Assembly (NCBI RefSeq): GCF_023953965.1
Contig: NZ_JAMLIX010000001.1
Coordinates: 1,674,501-1,738,500 of the forward strand
Origin: Bosea sp. (in: a-proteobacteria)
GTDB taxonomy: Bacteria; Pseudomonadota; Alphaproteobacteria; Rhizobiales; Beijerinckiaceae
Direction: 5' to 3'
Length of the DNA: 64,000 nucleotides
The position numbers were made by a program, and so were the translations under genes. The notes beneath the pieces are model-generated. The model was not told the DNA's origin and searched no databases. It saw only the letters and a program-made list of their open reading frames with translations. The number at the start of each line of letters is the position of its first letter. Position 1 is the stretch's first letter. Below are positions 36,255-43,973 of the stretch, one piece after another.

Positions 36255-37044
36255 TCCCATCCTTCGTGTTGCGGGCGTGACCAAACGCTTCGGCGGCGTG
36301 GTCGCAGTCAATAACGTGTCCTTCGCGGTCGAGCGGCACAGCATCACCGCGGTGATCGGACCCAACGGCGCCGGCAAGACGACGCTGTTCAGTGCCATCT
36401 CCGGCTTCCGTGCCGCCGATGAGGGCACGGTGACTTTCGACGGTACCGACATCACCCATGCCCGGGCCGACGAAGTGGCGCAGCGCGGCCTGATCCGCAC
36501 CTTCCAGCTGGTGCGCCTGTTCCGCCAGATGAGCGTGCTCGATAACGTGCGCGTCGGCCTATATTCGCAAACGCGCGGCGGCTTTGCCGCGGCGGTGCTG
36601 CGCCCGGCCTGGTTTCGCGATCAGGAGCGGCGCGGGATCGACGAGGCGCGGGCCGTGCTCGACAAAGTCGGCCTGCTCGACCAGGAAAACGCGGAGGCCT
36701 CGACGCTGACATACGGCCAGCAGCGCTTGCTCGAAGTGGCGCGCGCACTGGCGGCCAAGCCCAAGCTCCTGCTGCTCGACGAGCCGGCCGCGGGCCTCAA
36801 CCGCACCGAATCCGACAACCTCGCGACGCTCATCTGCAAGATCCGCGACGGCGGCACAACGGTCTTGTTCGTCGAGCACGACATGAGCTTGGTCATGCGC
36901 GTCGCCGAAACCATCCATGTCCTCGATTTCGGCCAGTACATCGCTCACGGCACGCCCGCCGAAGTGAAGACCAATCCCGCCGTCCTGAAAGCCTATCTCG
37001 GCGATATCTCGCAACCGGTCGCATTGAAGGCGGACATGATATGA
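36247..37044 (+). CDS. livG: LIV-type ABC transporter ATP-binding protein LivG (second system)
   Basis: This 265-aa ATPase has Walker A GPNGAGKTTLF, signature LTYGQQRLLEVARAL and Walker B LLLLDEPAAGLN. The start is GTG at 36247, inside the end of livM. It overlaps livH by 4 bp. Confidence 0.88.
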   Translation: MADPILRVAGVTKRFGGVVAVNNVSFAVERHSITAVIGPNGAGKTTLFSAISGFRAADEGTVTFDGTDITHARADEVAQRGLIRTFQLVRLFRQMSVLDNVRVGLYSQTRGGFAAAVLRPAWFRDQERRGIDEARAVLDKVGLLDQENAEASTLTYGQQRLLEVARALAAKPKLLLLDEPAAGLNRTESDNLATLICKIRDGGTTVLFVEHDMSLVMRVAETIHVLDFGQYIAHGTPAEVKTNPAVLKAYLGDISQPVALKADMI

Positions 37045-37916
37045 GCCTTTATCTTCAATTCCTGGTCAGCGGTCTCAGCGTCGGCTGCATCTACGGGTTG
37101 GTCGCGATCGGCTTTTCGGTCATTTTCAACGCGAGCGGCATCGTCAATTTCGCGCAGGGCGCCTTCGTCATGCTCGGCGGCACGCTCACCTACGTGCTCT
37201 ACGAGCGCGCCGGTCTGCCGATCTGGTTCGCGATCATCCTCTCGATCCTCCTGAGCGCGGTCATCGGCATGCTGTTCGAGGTGGCGATCATCAAGCCGCT
37301 CTGGAAGCGTAACACGTCGCTGTTCGTCATGATGCTGGCGACGCTGGCTCTCGGTGTGATCGCCGAGAACACGGTCCTGCACACCGTCGGGGACGAAGCG
37401 CACAGCTTCCCGCCGTTCAGCGCCGGGCCGCCGCTGCAGGTCTTCGGCGCTTCCATCGCGCGACAGACCGTGTGGATGGCGGTGCTGTCGGTGCTGATCA
37501 TGGCGCTGCTGAACCTGCTGTACAGGAAGACCATGCTCGGCAAGGCGATGCGCGCCTGCGCGGTGGACCGCAATGTCGCCCCTCTGCTCGGCATCAAGGT
37601 CGACCGAATGCTGACCTACAGCTTCGGGCTCAGCGCGGCGCTGGGAGCCATCAGCGGCATCCTGATCACGCCGGCGCAGTACACCGCCTATCACATCGGC
37701 ACCACCTTCTCGGTCATGGGCTTCATCGCAGCGATCATCGGCGGGTTGGGCAATCCGATCGGCGCCTTCGTCGGCGGCATCATTCTCGGGCTGCTGCAGT
37801 CCTTTGCGATCCTGTTCTTCGACGCCGGCTTCAAGGACGTGATCGCGTTCTCGATCCTGCTCGTCTTCCTGCTGGTCAAGCCGTCCGGCCTGTTCAGCTC
37901 CTACGTGGAAGACTAG
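37041..37916 (+). CDS. livH: LIV-type ABC transporter permease LivH (second system)
   Basis: This 291-aa membrane protein shows LVSGLSVGCIYGLVAIGFSVIF and the IVNFAQGAFVMLGG loop, with several membrane segments and a C-terminal LVKPSGLF. It ends the importer operon. Its TAG stop lies at the very edge of a repetitive palindrome (37916-37953). Confidence 0.9.
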   Translation: MSLYLQFLVSGLSVGCIYGLVAIGFSVIFNASGIVNFAQGAFVMLGGTLTYVLYERAGLPIWFAIILSILLSAVIGMLFEVAIIKPLWKRNTSLFVMMLATLALGVIAENTVLHTVGDEAHSFPPFSAGPPLQVFGASIARQTVWMAVLSVLIMALLNLLYRKTMLGKAMRACAVDRNVAPLLGIKVDRMLTYSFGLSAALGAISGILITPAQYTAYHIGTTFSVMGFIAAIIGGLGNPIGAFVGGIILGLLQSFAILFFDAGFKDVIAFSILLVFLLVKPSGLFSSYVED

Positions 37917-37953
37917 ATCATCGCGCGTCCTGTCGGACGCGATGACGATGATC
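37916..37953. repeat. Repetitive palindrome (same family as 62839-62876)
   Basis: GATCATCG ... GCGTCC TGTC GGACGC ... CGATGATC forms a nested inverted repeat directly after livH. A copy with the same outer and inner arms follows the response regulator gene at 62.8 kb. It probably also ends transcription here, between convergent genes. Confidence 0.75.
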
Positions 37954-37968
37954 TTATCTCATTGTCAC

Positions 37969-38017
37969 GGCATCGGATTTTTCCGGAAAGTGGATTCCAC
38001 TTTTCGTATCCGATGCC
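37969..38017. repeat. Bipartite palindrome, Rhizobiales repeat type
   Basis: GGCATCGGAT (37969-37978) pairs with ATCCGATGCC (38008-38017), and an inner AAAGTGGA/TCCACTTT pair sits between. The element ends at the stop codon of the IclR gene. It is a likely terminator-like repeat between convergent genes. Confidence 0.65.
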
Positions 38018-38827
38018 CTAGCGCGCGCGGCGCATGCTGCCGGTTTCGGAATAGCCGTAGCCGAGCAATGTCGAGATGGAACGGGCCATCGCCAGAACGG
38101 CGTCGATCATGTCCTGCGCGGGTTCCGCCGGCAGGTACTGGATCGACGAAACGATGGCGACGACCGCGGCGAGATCGCCGCGCATATTGAACACCGGCGC
38201 GGCCAGGCCGTTAATGCCGATGATGCTTTCTTCCGGCGCGACGGCATAGCCGTCGGCGCGCACCTTGGCGATGCGCTCCTTGAGCGCGGCGGGATCGGTG
38301 AGGCTGTAGCGGGTCAGCGCGGGCAGTTCGCCCGCGAAAGTACGATCGACCAGCGTGCGGTTGCCGAAAGCGAGCATGACCTGGCCCTGCGCCGAGCCGT
38401 GAAGCGTGAGCTCGCTGCCGACGCGGGCGCCGATGGCGATGCTGGTGGTGCCGGAGACGGTCTTGACCACGAGCGCGCCCGAGTTCAACGGCGTCGTCAG
38501 CACGGTCGACAGACCGAAGCGGTCACGCACCTCGCGCATCGGCCCGTCGCCGGCGCGGGCCACGTCCCCGACCGCAGGCGCCAAATGACCGATGAGATAG
38601 GCCTTCGGGCCGAGCAGATAGCGCGAGGTCACCGGGTTCTGGACCAGATAGCCCCGATCCACCAGCCCCTGCAGATGCCGGTAAATGGCGCTTTTCGTCA
38701 GGCCGAGACGGCCGGCGATCTGGGTGACGCCCAGTTCGTCTTCCGCGAACGCCACTGTCTCCAGGACAACCAGAGTTGTGTCGCCGGACTGGACGCCAGA
38801 GGCTTGGCGTGGAGTGGTTTTCTTCAT
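38018..38827 (-). CDS. IclR-family transcriptional regulator (second of a pair)
   Basis: This 269-aa protein has the IclR winged helix (ELGVTQIAGRLGLTKSAIYRHLQGL) and effector domain (EESIIGINGLAAPVFNMRG). It is divergent from the D-2-hydroxyacid dehydrogenase gene at 38960. It resembles the IclR protein at 28363-29166, so the two are likely paralogues. ATG at 38827 has no clear ribosome site; longer in-frame sequence upstream has no ATG nearby. Confidence 0.87.
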   Translation of the reverse strand: MKKTTPRQASGVQSGDTTLVVLETVAFAEDELGVTQIAGRLGLTKSAIYRHLQGLVDRGYLVQNPVTSRYLLGPKAYLIGHLAPAVGDVARAGDGPMREVRDRFGLSTVLTTPLNSGALVVKTVSGTTSIAIGARVGSELTLHGSAQGQVMLAFGNRTLVDRTFAGELPALTRYSLTDPAALKERIAKVRADGYAVAPEESIIGINGLAAPVFNMRGDLAAVVAIVSSIQYLPAEPAQDMIDAVLAMARSISTLLGYGYSETGSMRRAR

Positions 38828-38892
38828 GAAGATAGCTGCGCAAGAGAGTGATTTAACGAAATTCCTGCGGATCATGCGCCATCGCAAACGGG

Positions 38893-38949
38893 TTGACAAA
38901 CGACGCGCTTGTTGGTGCTCTAGCGCGAAATAAATTCGCACCTCGCGAA
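38893..38949 (+). promoter_or_regulatory. Candidate promoter and IclR operator in the divergent region
   Basis: TTGACA (38893-38898) could be a -35. Just behind it GCGAA, TTCGC and GCGAA alternate at 5-nt spacing (38925-38949), giving two overlapping inverted repeats between the second IclR gene and its divergent neighbour. The role is inferred. Confidence 0.4.
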
Positions 38950-38959
38950 CATAAGCAAG

Positions 38960-39919
38960 ATGGAGCCGAACATGGTCGTCAAGCCTGGCATTGCGGTCGG
39001 AGCCATCGGCAATATCCCCGAGCTGCGAGCCGAGGTGCTGGCCAAATACCCGCAAGCCAAGTTCCACGAGATCCTGCCGGTCCTGAGCGAGGACGCGCTG
39101 ATCGAATTTTTGCAGGGTTGCGACTCCGCCGTCATCGGCCTCGAGCCGCTGACCGAACGGGTGATGGCTGCCTGCCCCGGCCTGACCGCTATCGGCAAGT
39201 TCGGCGTCGGCTGTGACAACGTCGATTTCGATGCGCTGCGCAAACGCAATGTCCGCTTCGGCTATCAACCCGGCGTCAACCGGCTGGCGGTCGCCGAATT
39301 GACCATCGCCTTCATGTTGATCGCTCTGCGCTGGCTGTCGTCGCGCGCCTATGCCATGCGCGAGGGCGAAGGGCCGAAGACGAGGGTCGGCCGTCAACTG
39401 ACCCGCCGCGTCGTCGGCCTGCACGGCTGCGGCTTCATCGGCAAGGAAGTCGTTCGTCTGCTGCAGCCGTTCGACTGTGAGATCCTCGTTCACGACATTC
39501 TGGATTTCCCGGATTTCTATCGCCGGTACAATGTGACGCCGGTCGATTTCGATACGCTCCTGGAACGTTCGGAAGTGCTGTCGCTTCACATCCCGCGGCC
39601 GCCGGGCAACGCCTTTCTCTATGACGCGAAAACGCTGGCGCGCCTGCGTCCCGATTGCGTGCTGATCAACACCTGCCGCGGCGGCATCGTCGATGAGGTC
39701 GCGCTGGCCGACCGGCTTGCCGGCAATGAGAACTTTGCCGCCTGCGTCGATGCCTTCCTGATCGAGCCGCCGGTCGATATGCGCCTGTTGCGGATGCCGA
39801 ACATGTTTTCAACGCCCCATATGGGCGCGAGCTCGATCGAGGCGCGGCTGGCCATGGGGCGCGCCGCCGTGCGTTTCCTGGAAGAAGGCACGCTGGTTCC
39901 GGAAGGATTTGCGCCGTGA
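38960..39919 (+). CDS. D-isomer-specific 2-hydroxyacid dehydrogenase
   Basis: This 319-aa NAD-dependent dehydrogenase has the nucleotide-binding motif GLHGCGFIGKEVV, the catalytic Arg in LINTCRGGIVDE, and His in STPHMGASS. It would interconvert a D-2-hydroxyacid and 2-ketoacid in the cytoplasm. ATG at 38960. It is followed by a GTG-started gene that overlaps its stop. Confidence 0.87.
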   Translation: MEPNMVVKPGIAVGAIGNIPELRAEVLAKYPQAKFHEILPVLSEDALIEFLQGCDSAVIGLEPLTERVMAACPGLTAIGKFGVGCDNVDFDALRKRNVRFGYQPGVNRLAVAELTIAFMLIALRWLSSRAYAMREGEGPKTRVGRQLTRRVVGLHGCGFIGKEVVRLLQPFDCEILVHDILDFPDFYRRYNVTPVDFDTLLERSEVLSLHIPRPPGNAFLYDAKTLARLRPDCVLINTCRGGIVDEVALADRLAGNENFAACVDAFLIEPPVDMRLLRMPNMFSTPHMGASSIEARLAMGRAAVRFLEEGTLVPEGFAP

Positions 39920-40803
39920 TAGGCATCTATCCGGACCGCGTCCGCACATTGCGCAAGCCGAAGACGGCGTTTCCCGCCGGCGCCTGCGATTGCGCCATCC
40001 ACATCTACGGCCCGCCCGGCAGCAGCCGGCTGGCGGCCAATCGCAAATACGATCCCATCGACGCCAGCCTGGACGATATGGTCGAGCTGCATGGCTGGCT
40101 GGGCATCGAGCGCGCCGTGCTCGTGCAGGCTTCGATCTATGGCACCGATCACGGTGTCGTGCTGGCCGCGCTGCGGCGGATGCCCGAACGGCTCCGCGCG
40201 ATCGCCGTCGTCGATGAATCCGTCAGCGATGACGACCTGGCCGAACTCGATGCGGCCGGCTGTGTCAGTGCACGGTTCAACATTCTGTCGATGCTCGGCA
40301 ATGCCTGGAACGAGGACGCTTTCGTCACCCAGGTCGCGCGCGTCGCCAGGCGGGGCTGGAGCATATCGCTGCACGCCAGCGTGCCCGAGCTGAAGGCGCG
40401 CTGGAACCTGATCGAGCGCATCGAAGCGCCCGTGATCATCGATCACATGGCCTATTTCGATGGCACCCAAGGCATCGATCACGACGATCTCGCCTTCATG
40501 CGCCGCGTGATGGCAGGCAAGGGGCGCTGGCTTAAGGTCTCGCGCATGGATGTGGTGTCGCGCCAGGGAACGCCTTACGACGACACCGTGGACTATGTGC
40601 GCGCGCTGATCGACCTGGCGCCGGACCGGACCGTCTGGGCAACCGACTGGCCCCACGTCCTGTACGATCGCCCGACGCCGGACGACGCCGATCTCGTCGA
40701 ATTGTTCGAACGGCTTGTGCCCGACGCGACGCTGCGTCAGCGCATTCTGGTCGATGCACCCACCGAACTCTTCAAATTCTCCGCGACTGGACCGAAATCA
40801 TGA
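39916..40803 (+). CDS. LigI-like lactonase/amidohydrolase-superfamily protein
   Basis: This 295-aa TIM-barrel protein resembles 2-pyrone-4,6-dicarboxylate lactonase (LigI) and galactarolactone-type enzymes throughout: CDCAIHIYGPPGS, RKYDPIDAS, ERAVLVQASIYG and WATDWPHVLYD with the conserved Asp. Where LigI has HxH it has AIH, so the first His is lost; LigI itself works without metal, so activity is not excluded. GTG start overlaps the previous stop; the next gene overlaps by 4 bp. It suggests a lactone in the pathway. Confidence 0.8.
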   Translation: MIGIYPDRVRTLRKPKTAFPAGACDCAIHIYGPPGSSRLAANRKYDPIDASLDDMVELHGWLGIERAVLVQASIYGTDHGVVLAALRRMPERLRAIAVVDESVSDDDLAELDAAGCVSARFNILSMLGNAWNEDAFVTQVARVARRGWSISLHASVPELKARWNLIERIEAPVIIDHMAYFDGTQGIDHDDLAFMRRVMAGKGRWLKVSRMDVVSRQGTPYDDTVDYVRALIDLAPDRTVWATDWPHVLYDRPTPDDADLVELFERLVPDATLRQRILVDAPTELFKFSATGPKS

Positions 40804-41123
40804 TCCGACACAGTGTGCTTTTCAGCTTCAAGCCGACCGCCGACAAAGCAGCCTGTGACGCCTTGCTGCGCGAATACGTGACGTTTCCGCAGGTTCACAA
40901 GAACATGCGCAACTTCACGCTCGGCAAAAACATCAGTGAACGCGACCAGACCTTCCAATATGCATTCAGCGTCGACTTTGACAATGAGCAGGACCTGAAA
41001 GATTACCTCAACAGCCGCGAGCACGAAGAGCATGTCGTCGAACGCTTCCGGCCGTTGATCTCCGGCCGCGCGATCGTCAGTTACGAAGTTGCCGACGGCG
41101 CGGTGACGAATCTGTTCGACTGA
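40800..41123 (+). CDS. Dabb-family (stress-responsive A/B barrel) protein
   Basis: This 107-aa protein matches the Dabb domain: MIRHSVLFSFKP at the start, then FTLGKNISERDQTFQYAFSVDF and YLNSREHEEHV. Dabb proteins are small ferredoxin-like dimers found in many degradation clusters. The exact job here is not known. It overlaps the lactonase-like gene (ATGA). Confidence 0.84.
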   Translation: MIRHSVLFSFKPTADKAACDALLREYVTFPQVHKNMRNFTLGKNISERDQTFQYAFSVDFDNEQDLKDYLNSREHEEHVVERFRPLISGRAIVSYEVADGAVTNLFD

Positions 41124-41141
41124 ACGCTTGAGGAGGCGCCG

Positions 41142-42326
41142 GTGAAGCTTCAGACCTGGGTCTATCCTTGGGATATCCACGCCGGCGGCGTCGATCGCGT
41201 GCTCGGCGAGATTCGCGATCTCGGCCTCACCGGCATCGAATTGACCTCGAACTACCACGCGATCGCGACTCTGGCGGCGCGCGGCGAGGGACGACGCGTC
41301 CTTTACACCGAACATGGCGGTGTCTTCTTCCCAGCGCGCGCTGAGCGCTATGGTCGCATCAAGCCGGAGGTCTGGCCCGATGACGAGATCGTTCGCATCT
41401 GGCCGGAGGTCAGCGAGCGCAGCGCCAAACTCGGCCTGCGCCTCAATGCCTGGACGATCGGCCAGTTCCAGCCCTGGATCACGCGGCAGGTGCCGGAATG
41501 TTCCAAGGTGTTGCCGACCGGCGATCGCGTGCCGGCGACGACCTGCCCCTGCAATACCGATGTGCAGGAATTCTTCTGCGCGATGGGTGCCGATCTCAGT
41601 TCGCAGTTTCCCGTCGACCTGATCGAACTCGAAGGCATCGGCTTCCACAAGTTCCAGTATGGCTGGGTCCGCCCGCGTATCCTGATCGACATCGCACCCT
41701 GGACCGAGTGGTTGCTCAGCCTGTGTTTCTGCGAGAGTTGCAAGGCGCGGGCGCGGCGTGCCGGCCTCGACCCGGACGGGCTGCAGGCTCGTGTCCGCAT
41801 CGAGATCGAGCGCTGCTTCAATGCGCAATCCGACACCGACCCGGCGGGGCCGCTCGAGGAGATGCGTGCGGCCTGGTTGGACCGCGATCCGGATCTCGCC
41901 GGCTATCTGCAATGTCGGGAGGATGCGGTCGTCGATCTCGTGCGCAACATGGCCGATGCGGTGGGCGAGGCGTCGCAGGCGCGGCTCGGCGTCTGGGCGC
42001 CGGTCGAGGTCGACGGCTCGGAAGGCGTCAAGCTGGAGCGGGTGGTCGACAAGATCGGCGCGGTCATCGTCTGGCACCCGGAAATGCGCCGCGAGGAAGC
42101 CGCACGCATTCGTCGGCTCACTGCAGCAGCGACGCCGCGCGTGGAACTCACACATTTCCAGGCCTCGGGCTGGCCGCACGGACCGACCTCGCCGGGTTTC
42201 AGGGCTGAACTCGAAGCGGCGATCGCCAACGCCGTCGACCAGATCAGCTTCTACAACTACGGCTTGATGCGGCGCTGGCAGCTCAAGGAAATGGTGGCGC
42301 TCGCACGTTCGCTGACGACCCGGTAG
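41142..42326 (+). CDS. Unrecognised 394-aa protein with a CFCESC motif
   Basis: I do not recognise the family. The N-terminus (WVYPWDIHAGGVDRVLGEIR) suggests a TIM-barrel, and CFCESCKARARRAG (near residue 195) together with DLIELEGIGF is reminiscent of a group of glycoside-hydrolase-like proteins with a CxCxxC element. No signal peptide. The start is GTG, with GAGGAGG just upstream. It ends the operon that begins with the 2-hydroxyacid dehydrogenase gene. Confidence 0.65.
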   Translation: MKLQTWVYPWDIHAGGVDRVLGEIRDLGLTGIELTSNYHAIATLAARGEGRRVLYTEHGGVFFPARAERYGRIKPEVWPDDEIVRIWPEVSERSAKLGLRLNAWTIGQFQPWITRQVPECSKVLPTGDRVPATTCPCNTDVQEFFCAMGADLSSQFPVDLIELEGIGFHKFQYGWVRPRILIDIAPWTEWLLSLCFCESCKARARRAGLDPDGLQARVRIEIERCFNAQSDTDPAGPLEEMRAAWLDRDPDLAGYLQCREDAVVDLVRNMADAVGEASQARLGVWAPVEVDGSEGVKLERVVDKIGAVIVWHPEMRREEAARIRRLTAAATPRVELTHFQASGWPHGPTSPGFRAELEAAIANAVDQISFYNYGLMRRWQLKEMVALARSLTTR

Positions 42327-42517
42327 CCACACTCCTGCGCTTCCATGCGATTGCCCACCGTCGGCTCTCGAGACCATTGAGGGGTATTCGGGAAGGAAGG
42401 ATTTGGCTCCAACCTCGCCGTCAGTCGACCCGAGTCGTTGATATGATCGTTGAAGAACACAACGTTGCAATTCGGGACTGAAACCCAGTTCCCTAATTCA
42501 GCAGCGGCGCCATGATA

Positions 42518-42542
42518 GTCATCGAGCACGGCGCTCGATGAC
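42518..42542. terminator. Terminator-like hairpin
   Basis: A perfect 10-bp stem (GTCATCGAGC / GCTCGATGAC) with a 5-nt loop lies between the convergent 394-aa protein gene and the isochorismatase-family gene. The rest of the 251-bp gap holds nothing I recognise. Confidence 0.5.
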
Positions 42543-42577
42543 GTTGGGCTTTGAATGTCATGACTCACCTCTCGGCT

Positions 42578-43168
42578 CTACGACGCGAACTCGGCCGAGG
42601 AAGAGATTTTCCCAAAGAGCGGCAGGATGTTCTTTATTGAGAAGTCGTGCCATTCGGCCTTGGGACTCGCGCAGCAATCTTCGAGTACCGAAATCGCAAA
42701 GCCTGCATCGTCCGCGGCTCGCGCTGTGGATTCGACGACAAGATTCGTGGCGACGCCGCCAAACACCAGGTGTGAGATCCGGTTCTTGTGCAGCCAGGAT
42801 AAGAGCCCTGTGTTGAAGAAGGGATTGACACCTTGCTTGGTGACTATGAGTTCGCCCTGGCCTGGGGCAAGCGACTCCGGGAACTCACAACCCCAGCTGC
42901 CAACGAGGGCTGCGCCTGATGCCTTGAGCCGATCGATACGGGGGGCGACGCTCAGGGCATCGATATAATCTGGTCGAAATCCGAGACGGATGTGAGCGAC
43001 CGGCAGTTCACGATTTCTGGCAGCCTTCAGCGCCCGCCCGGCATTTTCGAGAACGCCGCGCTCCTGAGCGATCCGAGCGAGCCCACCTGAGCCGATCTTG
43101 CCGTCGGGATGAATCATCTCGTTCTGTAAATCCAGCAGCAGTAATGCGGTCTTGTTATCCTCATTCAT
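42578..43168 (-). CDS. Isochorismatase-family hydrolase lacking the usual nucleophilic Cys
   Basis: This 196-aa protein has the isochorismatase fold with the catalytic Asp in LLLDLQNEMIHPDG. At the motif that often holds the catalytic Cys it reads VATNLVVESTAR, with Val in place of Cys, so it is probably not a cysteine amidohydrolase. Its length is usual. MNEDNKT was chosen as the start because AAGGAAGAAG precedes it. It is last in the minus-strand operon from 45445. Confidence 0.82.
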   Translation of the reverse strand: MNEDNKTALLLLDLQNEMIHPDGKIGSGGLARIAQERGVLENAGRALKAARNRELPVAHIRLGFRPDYIDALSVAPRIDRLKASGAALVGSWGCEFPESLAPGQGELIVTKQGVNPFFNTGLLSWLHKNRISHLVFGGVATNLVVESTARAADDAGFAISVLEDCCASPKAEWHDFSIKNILPLFGKISSSAEFAS

Positions 43169-43190
43169 TGTCTTCTTCCTTTTGAGAGAT

Positions 43191-43973
43191 TCAGTCGCCC
43201 CATATTCCGCCATTGATATCCAGCACCTCGGCCGTGATGAACGCCGAGCTTTCCTTGGCCAGAAAGAGGACCGCCTCGGCGACCTCCGAGGCCTCGCCAA
43301 GGCGGCCGACCGGGATGAGCGCCTTGAGCGAAGCGGGGAACGACGTGGTCATGTCCGAAGCGATCGGACCAGGCGCAACCGCGTTGACCGTGATGCCATC
43401 AGCGGCAAGCTCGCGTGCCAGAAAGACGGTCATGGCGTGAACGCCGGCTTTCGACACGCCATAGGCGATATTGCCTGCCTTTGACTGCTCCCGGCGATCG
43501 ACCCAGGCTCGCGCGTTGCCGCCATTCTTGCCAACGACGGAGCCCAAGTTGACTATCCGGCCGTATCCGGCCCTGCGCATATGTGGCACGACAGCTTGGC
43601 AGGTCAGAAACGTGCCTTTGAGATTCACGGCGAGGACGCGATCCCATTCGGCCTCACTAAGTGTTTCTGCCGACCCGAACGATACGACCCCGGCACCGTT
43701 CACCAGTATATCGAGGCGGCCAAACTCCGAGATCGTGCGCTCGACGAGCATTTCAACGTCCGAGGCCTTGGTAATATCGGCGGCAAGCGCAATCAAACGA
43801 CCGCTGGGCCTGGCAATCCGGGCCGATGCGATTTCGGGCGCCGCGAGGTCTGCCAGCGAGAGGCTCGCGCCTTGCTTTGCGAAAACCCTTGCTACCGCTC
43901 CGCCAATTCCGCCGCTCGCCCCGGTGATCAGCGCAACGCGGCCCGCGAGGCATCCCTCGGCAAGATCGGTCAT
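43191..43973 (-). CDS. SDR-family oxidoreductase
   Basis: This 260-aa protein has TGASGGIGGAV, NGAGV in the second motif, and the active-site Ser-Tyr-Lys pattern ending IAYGVSKAGVHAM. It is a classical short-chain dehydrogenase. The ATG overlaps the stop of the flavoprotein gene (ATGA), so the two are coupled. Confidence 0.88.
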   Translation of the reverse strand: MTDLAEGCLAGRVALITGASGGIGGAVARVFAKQGASLSLADLAAPEIASARIARPSGRLIALAADITKASDVEMLVERTISEFGRLDILVNGAGVVSFGSAETLSEAEWDRVLAVNLKGTFLTCQAVVPHMRRAGYGRIVNLGSVVGKNGGNARAWVDRREQSKAGNIAYGVSKAGVHAMTVFLARELAADGITVNAVAPGPIASDMTTSFPASLKALIPVGRLGEASEVAEAVLFLAKESSAFITAEVLDINGGIWGD

